Assembly: GCA_958510875.1 (NCBI GenBank)
Contig: OY294068.1
Span: forward strand, 70,720,633-70,784,632
Length of the DNA: 64,000 nucleotides
Reading direction: 5' to 3'
Source: Endomychus coccineus
Lineage: Eukaryota > Arthropoda > Insecta > Coleoptera > Endomychidae
Shown here: piece by piece, positions 46,371 to 57,222 of the stretch
Layout of the letters: every line of letters starts with the position of its first letter
Numbering within the stretch: the first letter of the stretch is position 1
Program-made: the position numbers and the translations under genes
Notes under the pieces: model-generated
Told to the model about the DNA's origin: nothing
The model's input: only the letters and a program-made list of their open reading frames with translations
The model's database searches: none

Positions 46371-47088
46371 ATTCATTTAATTGATGATGCCACACTTACG
46401 AATTCATTGACCTTTCTACAACATCGTAGAAAGGTGGGCGATCTCTCCCTTTTCTACAGATATTTCCATGGTGTGTGTTCATCAGAAATCTCGTCTGTTG
46501 TTCCACTACGAGAGATTCCAGATAGGAGACTAGATGAGTTCAAGCTAGTCACCCCCTTCATTGTCAAGCTCGGGACCTGCCAAAGTTCTTCCTGAGTCAT
46601 TCCACGTCAGAACAGCAAAGGTCAATGGGTCAACATCTCCGATTTCGTTCAAATTTTGGGGATAGGTTCTCATTACCGAAAAAATAACATCCTGAAAATT
46701 TCAGGTCGATAGGAAATAAACTTTTGGAAATATCGGGCAATACAAAAATTTGGCCAATTTTAATGTAAGAAAATTCAAAATCAAATTTCTTCGCTAAAAA
46801 TGAACTTTTAGGACCAAAAAATATTTGGAAAATCCCAAATTGATAGGAAATTTTCCCAGGAATCCGATTAAATCAGAATATCTAGCGGATTTAACTGACG
46901 CATGCGCAAGAAACTCGAAAAACTCAAAAATATAACCTTTTCTTTAAAAATTCATAACTCAGCTGCTGCCACTTCGATTTTATCAAAATTTTCAGGGAAG
47001 GTAGCTGAAACCATGTACTTTCATGAAAAATCTGCGGATCCATGCTCTTCATATGAAAATTTTCGTCAAAAGACCGAAAATACGGAAA

Positions 47089-49755
47089 GGATACCGCACA
47101 CTTTAGTAGGGAAAGTGGCCCCCTGTCGAATTGGCTGAATTTTTGATATGTTATAGTCCAAGTCATTCCGAACAGAAAGTTCAATGGGCACAACTTTTTC
47201 TATAGGCTGGTTTTGGCGCTAGAGGCCAATGAAAACTTTCATTTGTTCTTCATTGTTGAACAACACGAAACGTTATCCTGGATAATAATCACTTTTCCGA
47301 ATAATCAAGATCTAAACAGTCATTACTATGACATACTGTTAAAAGTATTTTTCTTTGGTATTGCTACATTTGGTCAATTATACAGTGTGTTCCAGCTACG
47401 TACAATTTTTAAAGTGCAATAATTCGAAAATGGTTACAAATCGTCTTAGGGATCTACAATGAAAAAATGTTTATGAATCCTATTCTACACCGTATTCTAC
47501 ATCACATAGTCGAAAAATATAAGGAGTGTTCCTTTTAAAAGAAATCGAAAGTTATATTCGAAAAGTTCCGTACCTACTGAAAAATATTGTTCGACCATCC
47601 TGAATAATTTTAGGCCATGAAAAAGAATGAGAAATATTACAAGTCTGTCTATAAAATGGCCTTTTTTTTTCTTTCTAAATCTATCATCTTAACGTCAGGG
47701 ATTTTCAAGGTATGCATCTGCAAATGTACTACCCAATTTCGACCAAAAAGTCGTAACGTCCAAGTGATTCAGAGACAATCAATAATAGTAGGTGTAGTGG
47801 TGAATGGAGGTTATGTAGATGTTTAAAAATTCACTAATATATATCATTATCATTATTTTTATTATTATTATTAATGATATTTCTTTTTAAAATAATGCAT
47901 TTCACCTTCCAACCCGATTTTTTTCGTATCGCCCTGTAAATGCAAAACATTCTTGTGCTAGATTCTGTTGTCTAGTTAACTTTCGTTTTCAAGTCGATAT
48001 CACAATAGAACAACTCTAGAAATCGAAAGACACACTATTGCCCCACCCTGTATAAAAATATAGTCCAGATTTCTTTTAAAAATTGTTTATTCATTCTCGA
48101 ACTTGAAGGGTACCTACTGCATAATATGAAAACATTGCATCCCTTTACTGCAGAAAAACACATTTTTCTGTAGATGGCTTTGGAAATGATGTCAAAGTTT
48201 CTAGCAAGGTTTTGTTTGTTTGTTACTTCATGTCAATATAAAGTTGAATATGGCGTATAATTTCGCAGTGAGATTTGAATGTTTTGTTTGTGAGTACAAT
48301 GGAACACCAAGGCAAATGGTACGTTTGGACGAAGAAAGCAGAGCCATTGCCGAACGTCGAAGGAATGAATTAGAATTGCCTCAAATACCTTTTATTGAAC
48401 AGACAAGGATTTGCCGAAACTGTCATTTGAGTATTCTCTCAGAGATACAAGCTTATGAAGAAGATTCCGATCCAATTGTACTTAAAGTTTTGTTGCGAAC
48501 CTCTCATACGTCATGTTTTGTATGTGGTAGATTTGAAAATCTTGGTAGAATGTCACCTTCTGGTAGGTTGGATGTATTTCTGAAGACCGGAATGCTTGCA
48601 CCTGACGGCGTCAGAATCTGTGGTGGTCATTTGAATGAGGAGGAACATCTTCTGCCACCTTTTATGAATGGGCTTAGAGGAATAACAAGACCATACAATT
48701 TGAAAGGTAATGAACTCAAACATATGTTAGTATCGTTACGAGAAGCTGTGCTGAACTATAAATCAACAAATAAATACAATAACGAGGATAATTTTACTGA
48801 TGAAGAGTTCCAGGCGTTAACTCCAATAAAAAAAGTGCAGTTTACAGACCTCTTTGAATTTTGCAATCGCCTCAATATTCATCAGAAAAATAGAGCAATA
48901 GCGAAGAAAGATTTGTTATATTTCTTGTGCAAATTACGACAAGGACTTTCCGATCAATTCTTGATGGGCATGTTTTCCTATTCCAGTCGTCAAGCTGTGA
49001 GCTTGGCAATTCAAAAAGTGCGTGTATCATTATTACAACAATTCGTTCCACAAAATGTAGGGTATCAGCATATAGAGAGGGGCCAATATATTACTAGACA
49101 TGTTACGGATTTTGCAAATACCCTTTACAATCCTGAACCAAATTATCGAAGAGCAATAGCTTATATTGACGGGACGTACATAAAAATACCCAAAAGTCGG
49201 ACATTTCAAGTATTACGTCAATCATACTGTGTACACAAGGGTTACCATCTTTTGAAACCTGCATTGATTGTTGCTCCCAATGGTTATATCCTAGATGTTC
49301 ACGGTCCTTATTTCTCTGATTCAAGAAATAATGATGCGGCAATGTTGAGACATGAGTATGAACGAGATTTAATGGGTCTGAGGAACTGGTTCCAAGAAGG
49401 TGATATTTTCATGTTAGATAGGGGATACCGTGACTCACAGAATTTCTTGGGTGACTTAGGTATAGTAGTAAAAATGCCCGTAGCACTTGGTGGTGGACAG
49501 CATCAGCTTACAACCGAAGAGGCAAATTCATCTAGACTAGTTACGAAAACGAGATGGATTGTAGAAGCTAGAAACGGTCATATACAGAATATGAAGAACA
49601 AATGAAAGTTTTCAATGGCCTCTAGCGCCAAAACCAACCTATAGAAAAAGTTGTGCCCATTGAACTTTTTGTTCGGAATGACTTGGACTATAACATATCA
49701 AAAATTCAGCCAATTCGACAGGGGGTCACTTTCCCTACTAAAGTGTGCGGTATCC
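47089..49755. mobile_element. Spy-like DNA transposon inserted between AAA and TTT without TSD
   Basis: 164-bp TIRs (47089-47252 and 49592-49755) starting GGATACCGCACACTTTAGTA differ at only a few positions. Left flank CGGAAA, right flank TTTAATATT; the opposite TIR of the host Sola-like element preserves the empty site as GGAAATTTGATATT. Hence there is no target duplication and insertion was exactly between AAA and TTT, the hallmark described for Spy elements of the PIF/Harbinger-ISL2EU-Spy (PHIS) assemblage. It carries one transposase gene. Confidence 0.85.
48250..49605 (+). CDS. Spy/ISL2EU-like DDE transposase, open 451 residues
   Basis: Uninterrupted from ATG 48250 (MAYNFAVRFECFVCEYNGTP) to TGA 49603. 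The N-terminal third is Cys-rich (CFVC, CRNCH, SCFVC, CGGH), probably a zinc-binding DNA-recognition region. The middle has FLCKLRQGLSDQFLMGMFSY with SRQAVSLAIQKVR, a helix-turn-helix-like segment typical of IS5-related eukaryotic transposases. The catalytic core is DDE_Tnp_4-like: D307 in YIDGTYIKIP, D390 in FMLDRGYRD, E439 in WIVEARNGH, with KGYHLLKP and GPYFSDSRNND between. The frame ends 12 residues after the catalytic Glu, inside the right TIR; relatives usually extend further, so a C-terminal trimming by deletion is possible. An in-frame upstream start (TTG) is not needed. It is the best-preserved transposase in the window. Confidence 0.85.
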   Translation: MAYNFAVRFECFVCEYNGTPRQMVRLDEESRAIAERRRNELELPQIPFIEQTRICRNCHLSILSEIQAYEEDSDPIVLKVLLRTSHTSCFVCGRFENLGRMSPSGRLDVFLKTGMLAPDGVRICGGHLNEEEHLLPPFMNGLRGITRPYNLKGNELKHMLVSLREAVLNYKSTNKYNNEDNFTDEEFQALTPIKKVQFTDLFEFCNRLNIHQKNRAIAKKDLLYFLCKLRQGLSDQFLMGMFSYSSRQAVSLAIQKVRVSLLQQFVPQNVGYQHIERGQYITRHVTDFANTLYNPEPNYRRAIAYIDGTYIKIPKSRTFQVLRQSYCVHKGYHLLKPALIVAPNGYILDVHGPYFSDSRNNDAAMLRHEYERDLMGLRNWFQEGDIFMLDRGYRDSQNFLGDLGIVVKMPVALGGGQHQLTTEEANSSRLVTKTRWIVEARNGHIQNMKNK

Positions 49756-50025
49756 TTTAATATTTTTTATTTTTATCGTTATATTTAAGTACGATGAGCA
49801 TTGTAGAATACAATCATAATTCAATAGAATTAAAAAAATAGGTTAATGAAATTTGAAATTAATTTCATTTAAATAATTCAATTTAACAGAACGTGAAAGA
49901 AATATTGAAATCCAAAAAAGTTGCAGTCACAGGTCTATAGATTTGATGTTTTTAAACTTTTCTAAATAATTTTCATATTTTTGTATTCGGTTTAATTTCC
50001 CACACGAAAATTTATTTAACAATGT

Positions 50026-50986
50026 AGTCGGTATGGATTTTGCTGAAAATAATATATTCGTTATCCAGGACAAAGTTCAAAGCCATTACTGGGCCAGAAA
50101 TACTTGTACTGTACATCCAGTCGTGATATATACAAAAAATAGCGAAGGTGTTATTAATCACAAATCTTTGTTTTCTCACAGAAGATTTGAAGCATGACAA
50201 TGCAATGGTGCAAAACTTTTATTAAATACGTGATTGATTATATCGAAAATCATTTTCCAAAAATAACTTGAATATTTCACGGATGGATGTGCTGGGCAAT
50301 ATAAAAACTGTAAGAGTTTTTTACGTCTAACTCGTCAGAAAAAAAACCATGGTCTGACAGGAAATTGGAACTTTTTTGCCACATCGCATGGTAAATCTGC
50401 TTGTGATGGTATTGGTGGCAGTTTAAAAAGACAAGCAGCAAGAGAAAGCTTGCGACGTCCGAAGACGAATCAAATCCTCACAGCAAGAGATTTGTATGAT
50501 TTTTGTAAGAATGATATGAAATCAATAGAACCGTTCTTGATTTACAGAACAGAAATCCACCTCATCCGGAATTCAGAAATCAGTGAAGCACAAACAATAC
50601 TTAGTAACAGAAGCTTTCACAGATTCATTCCAAAGTCAGATGGAATAATTGCTTGTAAAATTATTGGAAATGAAAAAAAATGAACTGATTTTCGATTTGT
50701 TAAATAAAAACATTTACAATTGGGTATCCAATACATATGTTAGTTTTATAGTTGACAAAACATGGAATCTTGGTTTCGTTCTCAAAACGAACGATGATAT
50801 GCTTGAAGCTGAAATGTCAATCATGGACCAAATAGGTAAAAATAAATACGTGTACTCCGATAGAAATTTAAATATTGGTTATAATTTCATACTGTCAAAT
50901 GTCACAGTGGAAACTGTGAAGAATTATGTTAAAATAAAATTATACGGACAAACAAAAAGTAAATTTGAACAGTTTTTCAAAAAATA
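50026..50986 (+). pseudogene. Sola-like transposase, C-terminal half
   Basis: Begins immediately after the left TIR with VGMDFAENNIFVIQDKVQSH and continues YWARNTCTVHPVVIYTKNSE (Asp of DFAEN is a likely catalytic residue), then YFTDGCAGQYKN, GNWNFFATSHGKSACDGIGG and LKRQAARESLRRPK. The C terminus runs in a second frame (50649-50986) to a stop. Stops at about 50190 and 50230 and a frameshift near 50270 and 50670 inactivate it. The N-terminal half is absent. I recognise the DFAEN ... DG-AGQYKN ... ATSHGK-CDGIGG order from Sola-type proteins. Confidence 0.65.
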
Positions 50987-52179
50987 AATTATGTGACCAA
51001 TATGATTATTATATTTTACTGTACTTAAGATTGGGTATTACTACTCCCACAACTGTTTCTCACTTGTATTAGGATATTGTTAATTTAAAAAATGTTCATT
51101 TGATTATTTACAAAAATTGATATTGAATTTTTAAATGTATTCATAATATCACACAACATTGTTAAATAAATTTTCCTGTGGGAAATTAAACCGAATAAAA
51201 AAATATTTAGAAAAGTTTTAAAACATCAAATCTATAGACCTGTGACTGCAACTTTTCTTGGATTTCAATATTTTTTTTCACGTTCTGTTAAATTGAATTA
51301 TTTAAATAAAATTAATTTCAAATTTTATTAACCTATTTTTTTAATTCTATTGAATTATGGTTGAATTCTACAATGCTCATCGTACTTAAATATAACGATA
51401 AAAATAAAAAATATCAAATTTCCGTATTTTCGGTCTTTTGACGAAAATTTTCATATGAAGAGCATGGATCCGCAGATTTTACATGAAAGTACATGGTTTC
51501 AGCTACCTTCCCTGAAAATTTTGAGAAAATCGAAGTGGCACTAGCTGAGTTATGAATTTTGAAATAAAAAATGATATTGTTGAGTTTTTCCAGTTTTTTG
51601 CGCATGCGTCAGCTAAATACGCTAGATATTCTCACTTAATCGGATTCCTGGGAAAATTTCCTATCGATTTGGGCTTTTCCAAATATTTTTTGGTCCTAAA
51701 AGCTCATTTATAGCGAAGAAATTTGATTTTGAATTTTTTGACGTTAAAATTAGCCAAATTTTTTTATTGGCCGATATATCCAAAATTTTATCTCCTATTG
51801 ACCTGAAATTTTCAGGATCTTATTTTTTCGGTAATGAGAACCTATCCCCAAAATTTGAACGAAATCGGAGATGTTGACCCATTGAGCGTTGCTGTTCTGA
51901 CGTGGAATGACTCTCCTACCAGACTTCATTTTTCTATCGAACAGCGAAGTTGTGGAACTCTTTGGCTAGTGAAGTCTTTTATGCCTAAACCTCCAAACCT
52001 TTAAGAAAAATTCGAATGCCTATCTCCTCTTCCAACATTTCACCGCTGGCTCACACGATGTTCTTTGAACACTATAGGCTATAGGTTTACCTGTCGTGTA
52101 GTCCAAGTATAAAAAAAATATATATTTTAATAGGGACTTGTAAATCAGCTACATGATGAAAAAGGTTTATATTATTAAT

Positions 52180-52770
52180 TAAATGATCAGTTGCAGGTAC
52201 CAATTAACACTTCCCATCTTCGTAATATTTGCTTTATTATCACGAACAACAGAAAAAGCTACATGTTTTTCACCTGGGAAATTTTTCACCTCATGAGCCT
52301 GTTTCTTTGACTAACATTCTGCCCTTGTGCGACCTCGCCTACCACAATTGTGACATTTGACCATCTTGAACTTCGGAACTGCTTTCTTCTTGTTTTCGAA
52401 CATTCTACTGCCTCCAGGTTTGTGACGAAATGCTGTTGACTCAGGAACTTCAGTGTTTTCCTTTGACAAATTGTAAAGTCAATTTGTCAGGCTCTGGTAT
52501 TTCTAAAGATCTAACAACGGCATCATAACATTTTGGTAAGGATAATAAAAGATGACAAATTATATCTGTCTCTTCCAAGGGTGCTCCAATGGATTTAAAT
52601 TCATGAACCACCTCATCGAACTTGATGTAATAATTGCCCAAATTTTCTTCTTCATTTAACTTAAGTGCTTGTCATCTCCGTGATGGGATTCCTTCGTTGG
52701 TAATTGAGCCAATAATGTATTGATTCTTCTCAATGCTTAATTGTGGCAATGACGTAATATACTGCAATAT
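52180..52770 (-). pseudogene. Copia-type gag relic
   Basis: On the minus strand: KLNEEENLGNYYIKFDEVV (about 52665-52610), SIGAPLEETDIICHLLLSLP then KCYDAVVRSLEIPEPDKLTL (52450-52641 is open), and after a frame change a zinc knuckle CHNCGRRGRTRAEC (about 52370-52325) in which the conserved His is Arg. This is the Ty1/copia gag order (UBN2-like domain then CCHC). Protease, integrase and RT are absent. Confidence 0.75.
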
Positions 52771-53040
52771 TGAACCAAAAGAGTTCACAGTGTGGATACA
52801 CTGTAACACTATAAACTAGTGTTGCCGCTTCGAGAGCAGATAAATAGTGTACGTGACAAAGTTACTCTTCGCAAATCATTTGATTTTGTTCCTGATTTTT
52901 ATATAATAGTTTCACATTCTATGAGATATTCTTCGCATTCTTGTAAAGATAATGACATAAATTATTTCTTTCATTATCTTACAACTAAATAGTATTCGAA
53001 TTAATAATATTATTAAGAAAATGTACAAAAACAAATTTTC

Positions 53041-53113
53041 CGTTTCTGGGAATCGAACCCTAGCCTACTGATTGGTAGGCCGATATCCTAGCCCCTAAAC
53101 CACATCGCCGTTG
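53041..53113 (-). ncRNA. tRNA-like sequence (Glu-like), probably a relic or SINE head
   Basis: On the minus strand an A-box-like GTGGTTTAGGGGCTAGGAT and a B-box GGGTTCGATTCCCA are correctly spaced, with an anticodon-arm-like GCCTAC-CAATCA-GTAGGC between. The loop is 6 not 7 bases, and the acceptor strands (CGGCGAT with AAACGG) do not pair. It is therefore unlikely to be a functional tRNA; a tRNA-derived SINE or pseudogene fits better. Confidence 0.5.
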
Positions 53114-53829
53114 TTTAAGAATGGTTTTAATTTGAATTTTCTTCAATAATTGTTATTCTTGTTGTTGATGAACGATTTTGTTGAAATTTGGGTTAACGCA
53201 GTTTTAAATTAACTTGAATTTACTATACTTTGGGGGCTATGTTTTTTTTTTTAATTTTCAGTCCTCCAGAAGGGTGGGTGTGTTCGTTACACGATTTCCA
53301 TGAAAAGCAATAGGAATCATCACCGAAAACGATTTCTTGTCAAAATTTGAATAAGTAGGACCTTTCGTTTTTGAGTTACCGTGCAGAGAAGGTTTCCGTG
53401 ACATACATTCAGACAGACAGACGGATTCTTTCAAATCTTGAATATTAGACTCCCGCGGATAGCTAATCTTAAAAATTCTTGACTTGCGGATGGATCTTGG
53501 TGGCATCTTCAGGCAGGCTTGATTGAGGTTTGAACTTTAACTGATTCTACTGGTTTCTGTAGCGGTATTTATTGTAGGAAAAAACCTTCACGCTACACTG
53601 CCTTTATTCCGAAAACTCCAAAAACATATTTAGACGAGCTAGTTTAGCTTTGATTTCGAGAACAAATTAAGTATACTAGACGCGAGATTAATTCCATCAA
53701 TATAACCCTCTGCCTTCAACTTGAACTTTCAAATACCCTTTTAACATCGTATTGGTTGGTTCTCGACCGAATTACTTATGATCAAGCCGATTAAATTCGT
53801 AGCCTCGATTCCAAATATCATATTCAAAA

Positions 53830-55640
53830 ATTCAATAAGCATCTTGCCTCCCAATGCCCTCACCACCAACCTTCCAGATCAACCCCTCTTGTAAATACTG
53901 TGGTCAATTTATCTTGACGTACCCATTCTGAAGCCGAACAATCAGTTCTGTCCTAATATCGTTTTCTCCCCCAAAAATATTCCTACGACATCCATTATTT
54001 CTGCTGTAGATCCCTACATTAAATTCCCCATCTCGCAGCAGATACCTTTAACCTTTAATCCAAGCTCTTAATTTACTTAAATCAAATCCTGATTTAGCTG
54101 TTTTAAAAGCAGATAAAGGAAGTTCCACTGTTGTCATGAATCGCTCAGATTCTTGTAACAAAATCCTGCGAAATTTTCTCTATAGAACGTTCAATTTCAC
54201 AAATTATCCGTCATTCTTCCCTTCCTGATCCACGTAAAAAATTTCTTATCCCCCATTATTCAAGAAGCGCCCGATTATATGGTTTGCTCAAAATTCATAA
54301 ACTTTCAGTTCTCCTCAGACCAATTGCTGCACTATCGAATCCCCTACTTATAAACTCTCTCGATATCTGTCATCTATTCTCAAACCTCTTGTAGGTAATT
54401 CCAACAGTTTTATCCTAAATTGCTTTCATTTCGTTGAAAAACTCCAAATGCTAAAAGTTGACCCAGGCGATTTGCCCGTTAGCTTCGACGTCGAATCACT
54501 CTTTACCAATGTTCCCATTCCAGACACCCTTTCCATAATTTCTCAACTGTTACCTGCCAAATACATGTCAATAGACTTACTACCGTTAATTGATTTTTGT
54601 CTATCTTCCACATATTTTCTGTACGATGGCAAGTTTTACGAGCAGTTGTAGAGACCTGCCATGGGTTCCCCACTTTCTCCCGTCATAGCTAATATCTTCA
54701 TGGAAACTTTTGAGCAAGATGCTATTGACTCATCTGTTCTCAAGCCGAAATGTTTAAGATATGTCGACGACACTTTTGTTATTTGGCAACATGGTCGCGA
54801 AAATCATTCAAATTCATTACATGCCAATATCCTTTTCACCATGGAAGTTGAATCGAAAGGTTCACTCCTGTTCCTAGATGTATTAGTTAGTCGACAGACT
54901 GACGATACTTTAGGACATTCTGTGTATTGAAAACCCACTCAGACCTATAGATAACTCAATGGCCTTTCCCACCACCACCCTGTCCAAAAGCAATCTGTCA
55001 TATACTCCTTGGTCTACAGAGCTGTCAACTTATCCCAACCCCAATCCTTAAAATCAGAATTGAAACATCTTTCATCTGTCTTACTATCAAATAATTTCTC
55101 CCATTATAACATTCAAAAAGCCATAAAGAAATACACACATGTTAAATCAACCTGAGCCACAAACCACTCGCCTGCTTTATCCACTGCTTATCTTCCATAT
55201 ATTGGAAATATAATAGATCGAATTTCCAAAATCCTTGAAAAACATAATATTTCTACTCGGTTTTCCAAACTTCCAAAACTGTCTCAGTTTTAGGAACCTA
55301 TCGAAGGGTATCTTCGACGATCCCCTTACTCCTCTTCATTCAGAAGGTGTTTATAGCATTCCCTGTTTTTGCAGTAAAGTCTACATTGGTGAAACAGGTC
55401 GTATAGCATCTACTCGTGTGAAAGAATATGAGCGCTGCACAAGGCTTGTTGACACCAGTGTAGATCTGCACTTGCGGAACACAAGTTTGTCATTGATCAT
55501 CAAATTCTGGCAATATTAAAATCCTAGCCCGAGCCCCAAACTTGTACCAGGAAAAAATTCTTGAAGCAATAGAAATCTTAAAACATTCAAATAATCTAAA
55601 CCGTTCCAACAGTTGGAAACCCATCCTCGAAAATTCCACT
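53830..55640 (+). pseudogene. Penelope-like RT with GIY-YIG endonuclease, broken
   Basis: N-terminal LKADKGSSTVVMNRSDSCNK (about 54085-54160), LVGNSNSFILN (about 54390), then RT blocks SFDVESLFTNVPIPD (54480-54530), AMGSPLSPVIANIFMETFEQ (54658-54720) and CLRYVDDTFVIW (catalytic YVDD, about 54750). The C terminus has the GIY-YIG domain: GVYSIPCFCSKVYIGETGRI (about 55345-55405), typical of Penelope-like elements. Stops at about 54650 and 54930 and frameshifts near 55240 and 55490 make it inactive. PLEs copy RNA at a nicked target using this RT and nuclease. Confidence 0.85.
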
Positions 55641-55787
55641 TCGCACATGATTACACAACGGCAGGGTCAGGTGCCAGAACGTTAGTTAACCACCGGAATA
55701 AAGGCAGAGAAATGTCTAGCGTGAAGGTTTTTTCTACAATAAATACCGCTACAGAAACTAGTAGAATCAGTTAAAGTTCAAGCCTCA

Positions 55788-55840
55788 AGCTTGCCCTGAA
55801 GATGTCACCTTTAATGGTTGGCGAAACGTCGGCATCAAGC
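55788..55840 (+). ncRNA. Hammerhead-ribozyme-like motif at the Penelope 1 terminus
   Basis: CTGAAGA (55796-55802, CUGANGA box), stem II GTCACC/GGTTGGC with one bulged base, GAAAC (55823-55827), then GTC (55828-55830) as the possible cleavage triplet. Stem I pairs GCTTGCC with GGC(ATC)AAGC. One extra U sits between the box and stem II. Hammerhead motifs in Penelope-like termini are established; activity here is unproven. Confidence 0.45.
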
Positions 55841-55965
55841 TGCTTAAAATTCTATGAAAAATACTATGGTGCAGGAATTTTCACTCTAGGTTTTTTTTAA
55901 CTATTTTAGAAATGACTTGAGTAAATGCTATACTCTTCGGACTTGATCGCGAAGACTATAATAAG

Positions 55966-56131
55966 AAACAATCACCCATATCCACTAAAAACTCAGCTAC
56001 CAAGTAGTCATCATTGGAGTAAACTGTTTACTCTGATGATGGGTATTTGGTAGTTGAAATGTCCTCAGCACTTCAATATCATTTTTAGTGGACAAGGGTG
56101 GGCTGTTTTTATTATTTATAGTGATACTGCA
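55966..56131. mobile_element. MITE-like hairpin, same family as 2628-3003
   Basis: Ends AATAAGAAACAATCACCC and the inverse GGGTGGGCTGTTTTTATTAT, with TCCACTAAAAA/TTTTTAGTGGA and an inner hairpin AGTAAACTGTTTACT. The left arm lacks about 25 bases that the right arm keeps (including AGTGCTGAGGACATTTC). Confidence 0.6.
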
Positions 56132-57114
56132 TTAAACGATAATATTAATTGTTAGTTTGTTTTCATCCTGGTCTGTTATCAATAACGTGATAACAGGGAT
56201 TGTATTAGATTTGAACAATTACGACTATTCTCAGATATGAAAGTAATTAGACTAATTGTATTACTGACATTCAACATTATACTTCATATCCATATTTGCT
56301 GAATATATTTCAATTTTACAATGTCAATTGGCGATAATATTCCAGTGTCAGCCAAAGGTTACTTAAGCACTATCTGTAATTATGCAAGGTCGTGTTTGCG
56401 AAAGACGCTACCATGGACAATTCATGGTTGGGAACCAACGAAGTTTTAGTATTGGATACAGTTTTATTTTTGATGTGCAACCATTCAAATGAATTCACAA
56501 TTCAGTAAGCGAGTAGAGTGATTTTTTTAAATTTTCGAATCTCGACTACCCGATATGTTTAACTGTTACAGGAGAATTATTCATGTAACAAAATGAGTGA
56601 GCTATGACTTCCGCTCCAGGTGGCACGTGACAAGTCAAATTTAAAAAAAATAAAATTTTATACTCGGAAGGAATGCATTTTGTCTAGAAAATGTCCCAAA
56701 AAACAAAAAAATTATATTTGTTGTTTTTACTGTTTTCTAACCTCAAACTGTTTTTGGCCAATCACTCGGCGTAAAATACTTCCACATATCAGTCTGGACA
56801 CCATATGAACCTTCTCCCAAGGCTCAACAAAATCGGAATCCATCGCTACGATTGGTAATTTTCTCGGCTTTATTAAATGTGCAACTGATATCATAGCATC
56901 GTTTTACATGAACATGGCAAGAATATATCGAGTCTTATTAGATTTGTACTATACATCTAAAGAAAATTGGAGAAGGTTTTAAAATTATTTTTGCAATACA
57001 TGAATAAATATTCTCACCGTTCATCATAATACTTAATACTAGATAGGAAGAAGTCTCGGGTAATTATTACGGTGCCGACATAAAATATATCATAAAGATT
57101 CTTGACCCAGGTAT
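56132..57114. other. Unannotated sequence
   Basis: No gene, RNA or element supported here. Confidence 0.4.
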
Positions 57115-57169
57115 GAATTATATATAAATTCTCGGGAAATAGGTCACATTAACACTTATGCTTTATATT

Positions 57170-57222
57170 TTCTCGTCTTTACGTACGTTTTGGTCTCACG
57201 ACCATCATCAGAAGACATATTA
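57170..57222 (-). ncRNA. Hammerhead-like motif, Penelope 2, core mutated
   Basis: Minus strand: CTGATGA (57205-57211), stem II GGTC-GTGA-GACC, then AAAAC where GAAAC is required, palindromic CGTACG, GTA triplet, and a good stem I (GTCTT with AAGAC). The G-to-A change in the GAAA box should abolish cleavage. Confidence 0.45.

Larger units (their letters stand above)
46594..51913. mobile_element. Sola-like DNA transposon, 4-bp TSD TCCT, TIRs of about 760 bp
   Basis: Ends GAGTCATTCCACGTCAGAAC and inverse. TSD TCCT at 46590-46593 and 51914-51917; the related LINE copy near 6160-6170 shows the empty site. The left TIR is 46594-47088 plus 49756-50025 (split by the Spy-like element) and the right TIR is 51156-51913. 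Between them lies only the C-terminal half of a transposase, so this is an internally deleted derivative. A 4-bp duplication, GAG termini and the protein motifs fit the Sola superfamily as I know it; subgroup uncertain. Confidence 0.75.
45175..52115 (+). mobile_element. LINE C-terminal fragment split by two nested insertions
   Basis: Three pieces of the same Jockey/CR1-type family as 5010-6316 are collinear: 45175-45378 (QIRPVLEYCSHVWSSAPKHT then LKLLDSIQKRAI), 46371-46593 (FLQHRRKVGDLSLFYRYFHG), and 51914-52115 (NSEVVEL-type end region and TATA-rich 3' tail). Foldback 2 separates the first two and the Sola-like element the last two. The unbroken relative at 5938-6200 confirms that the pieces are adjacent in the intact sequence. 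Confidence 0.85.
53503..55845 (+). mobile_element. Penelope-like retroelement 1 with inverted terminal repeats
   Basis: Coding remains for RT and GIY-YIG lie between inverted pieces of one terminal sequence: 53503-53605 (TTCTGTAGCGGTATTTATTG and CCTTCACGCTA) and its inverse at about 55700-55812. Penelope-like elements often show such pseudo-LTR arrangements. A hammerhead-ribozyme-like fold lies in the right terminal piece. 53114-53502 upstream holds a low-interest sequence with ACAGACAGACGG and no gene. Confidence 0.75.

Noticed and set aside
53041..53113. Functional tRNA gene
   Set aside because: Acceptor strands do not pair and the anticodon loop is one base short.
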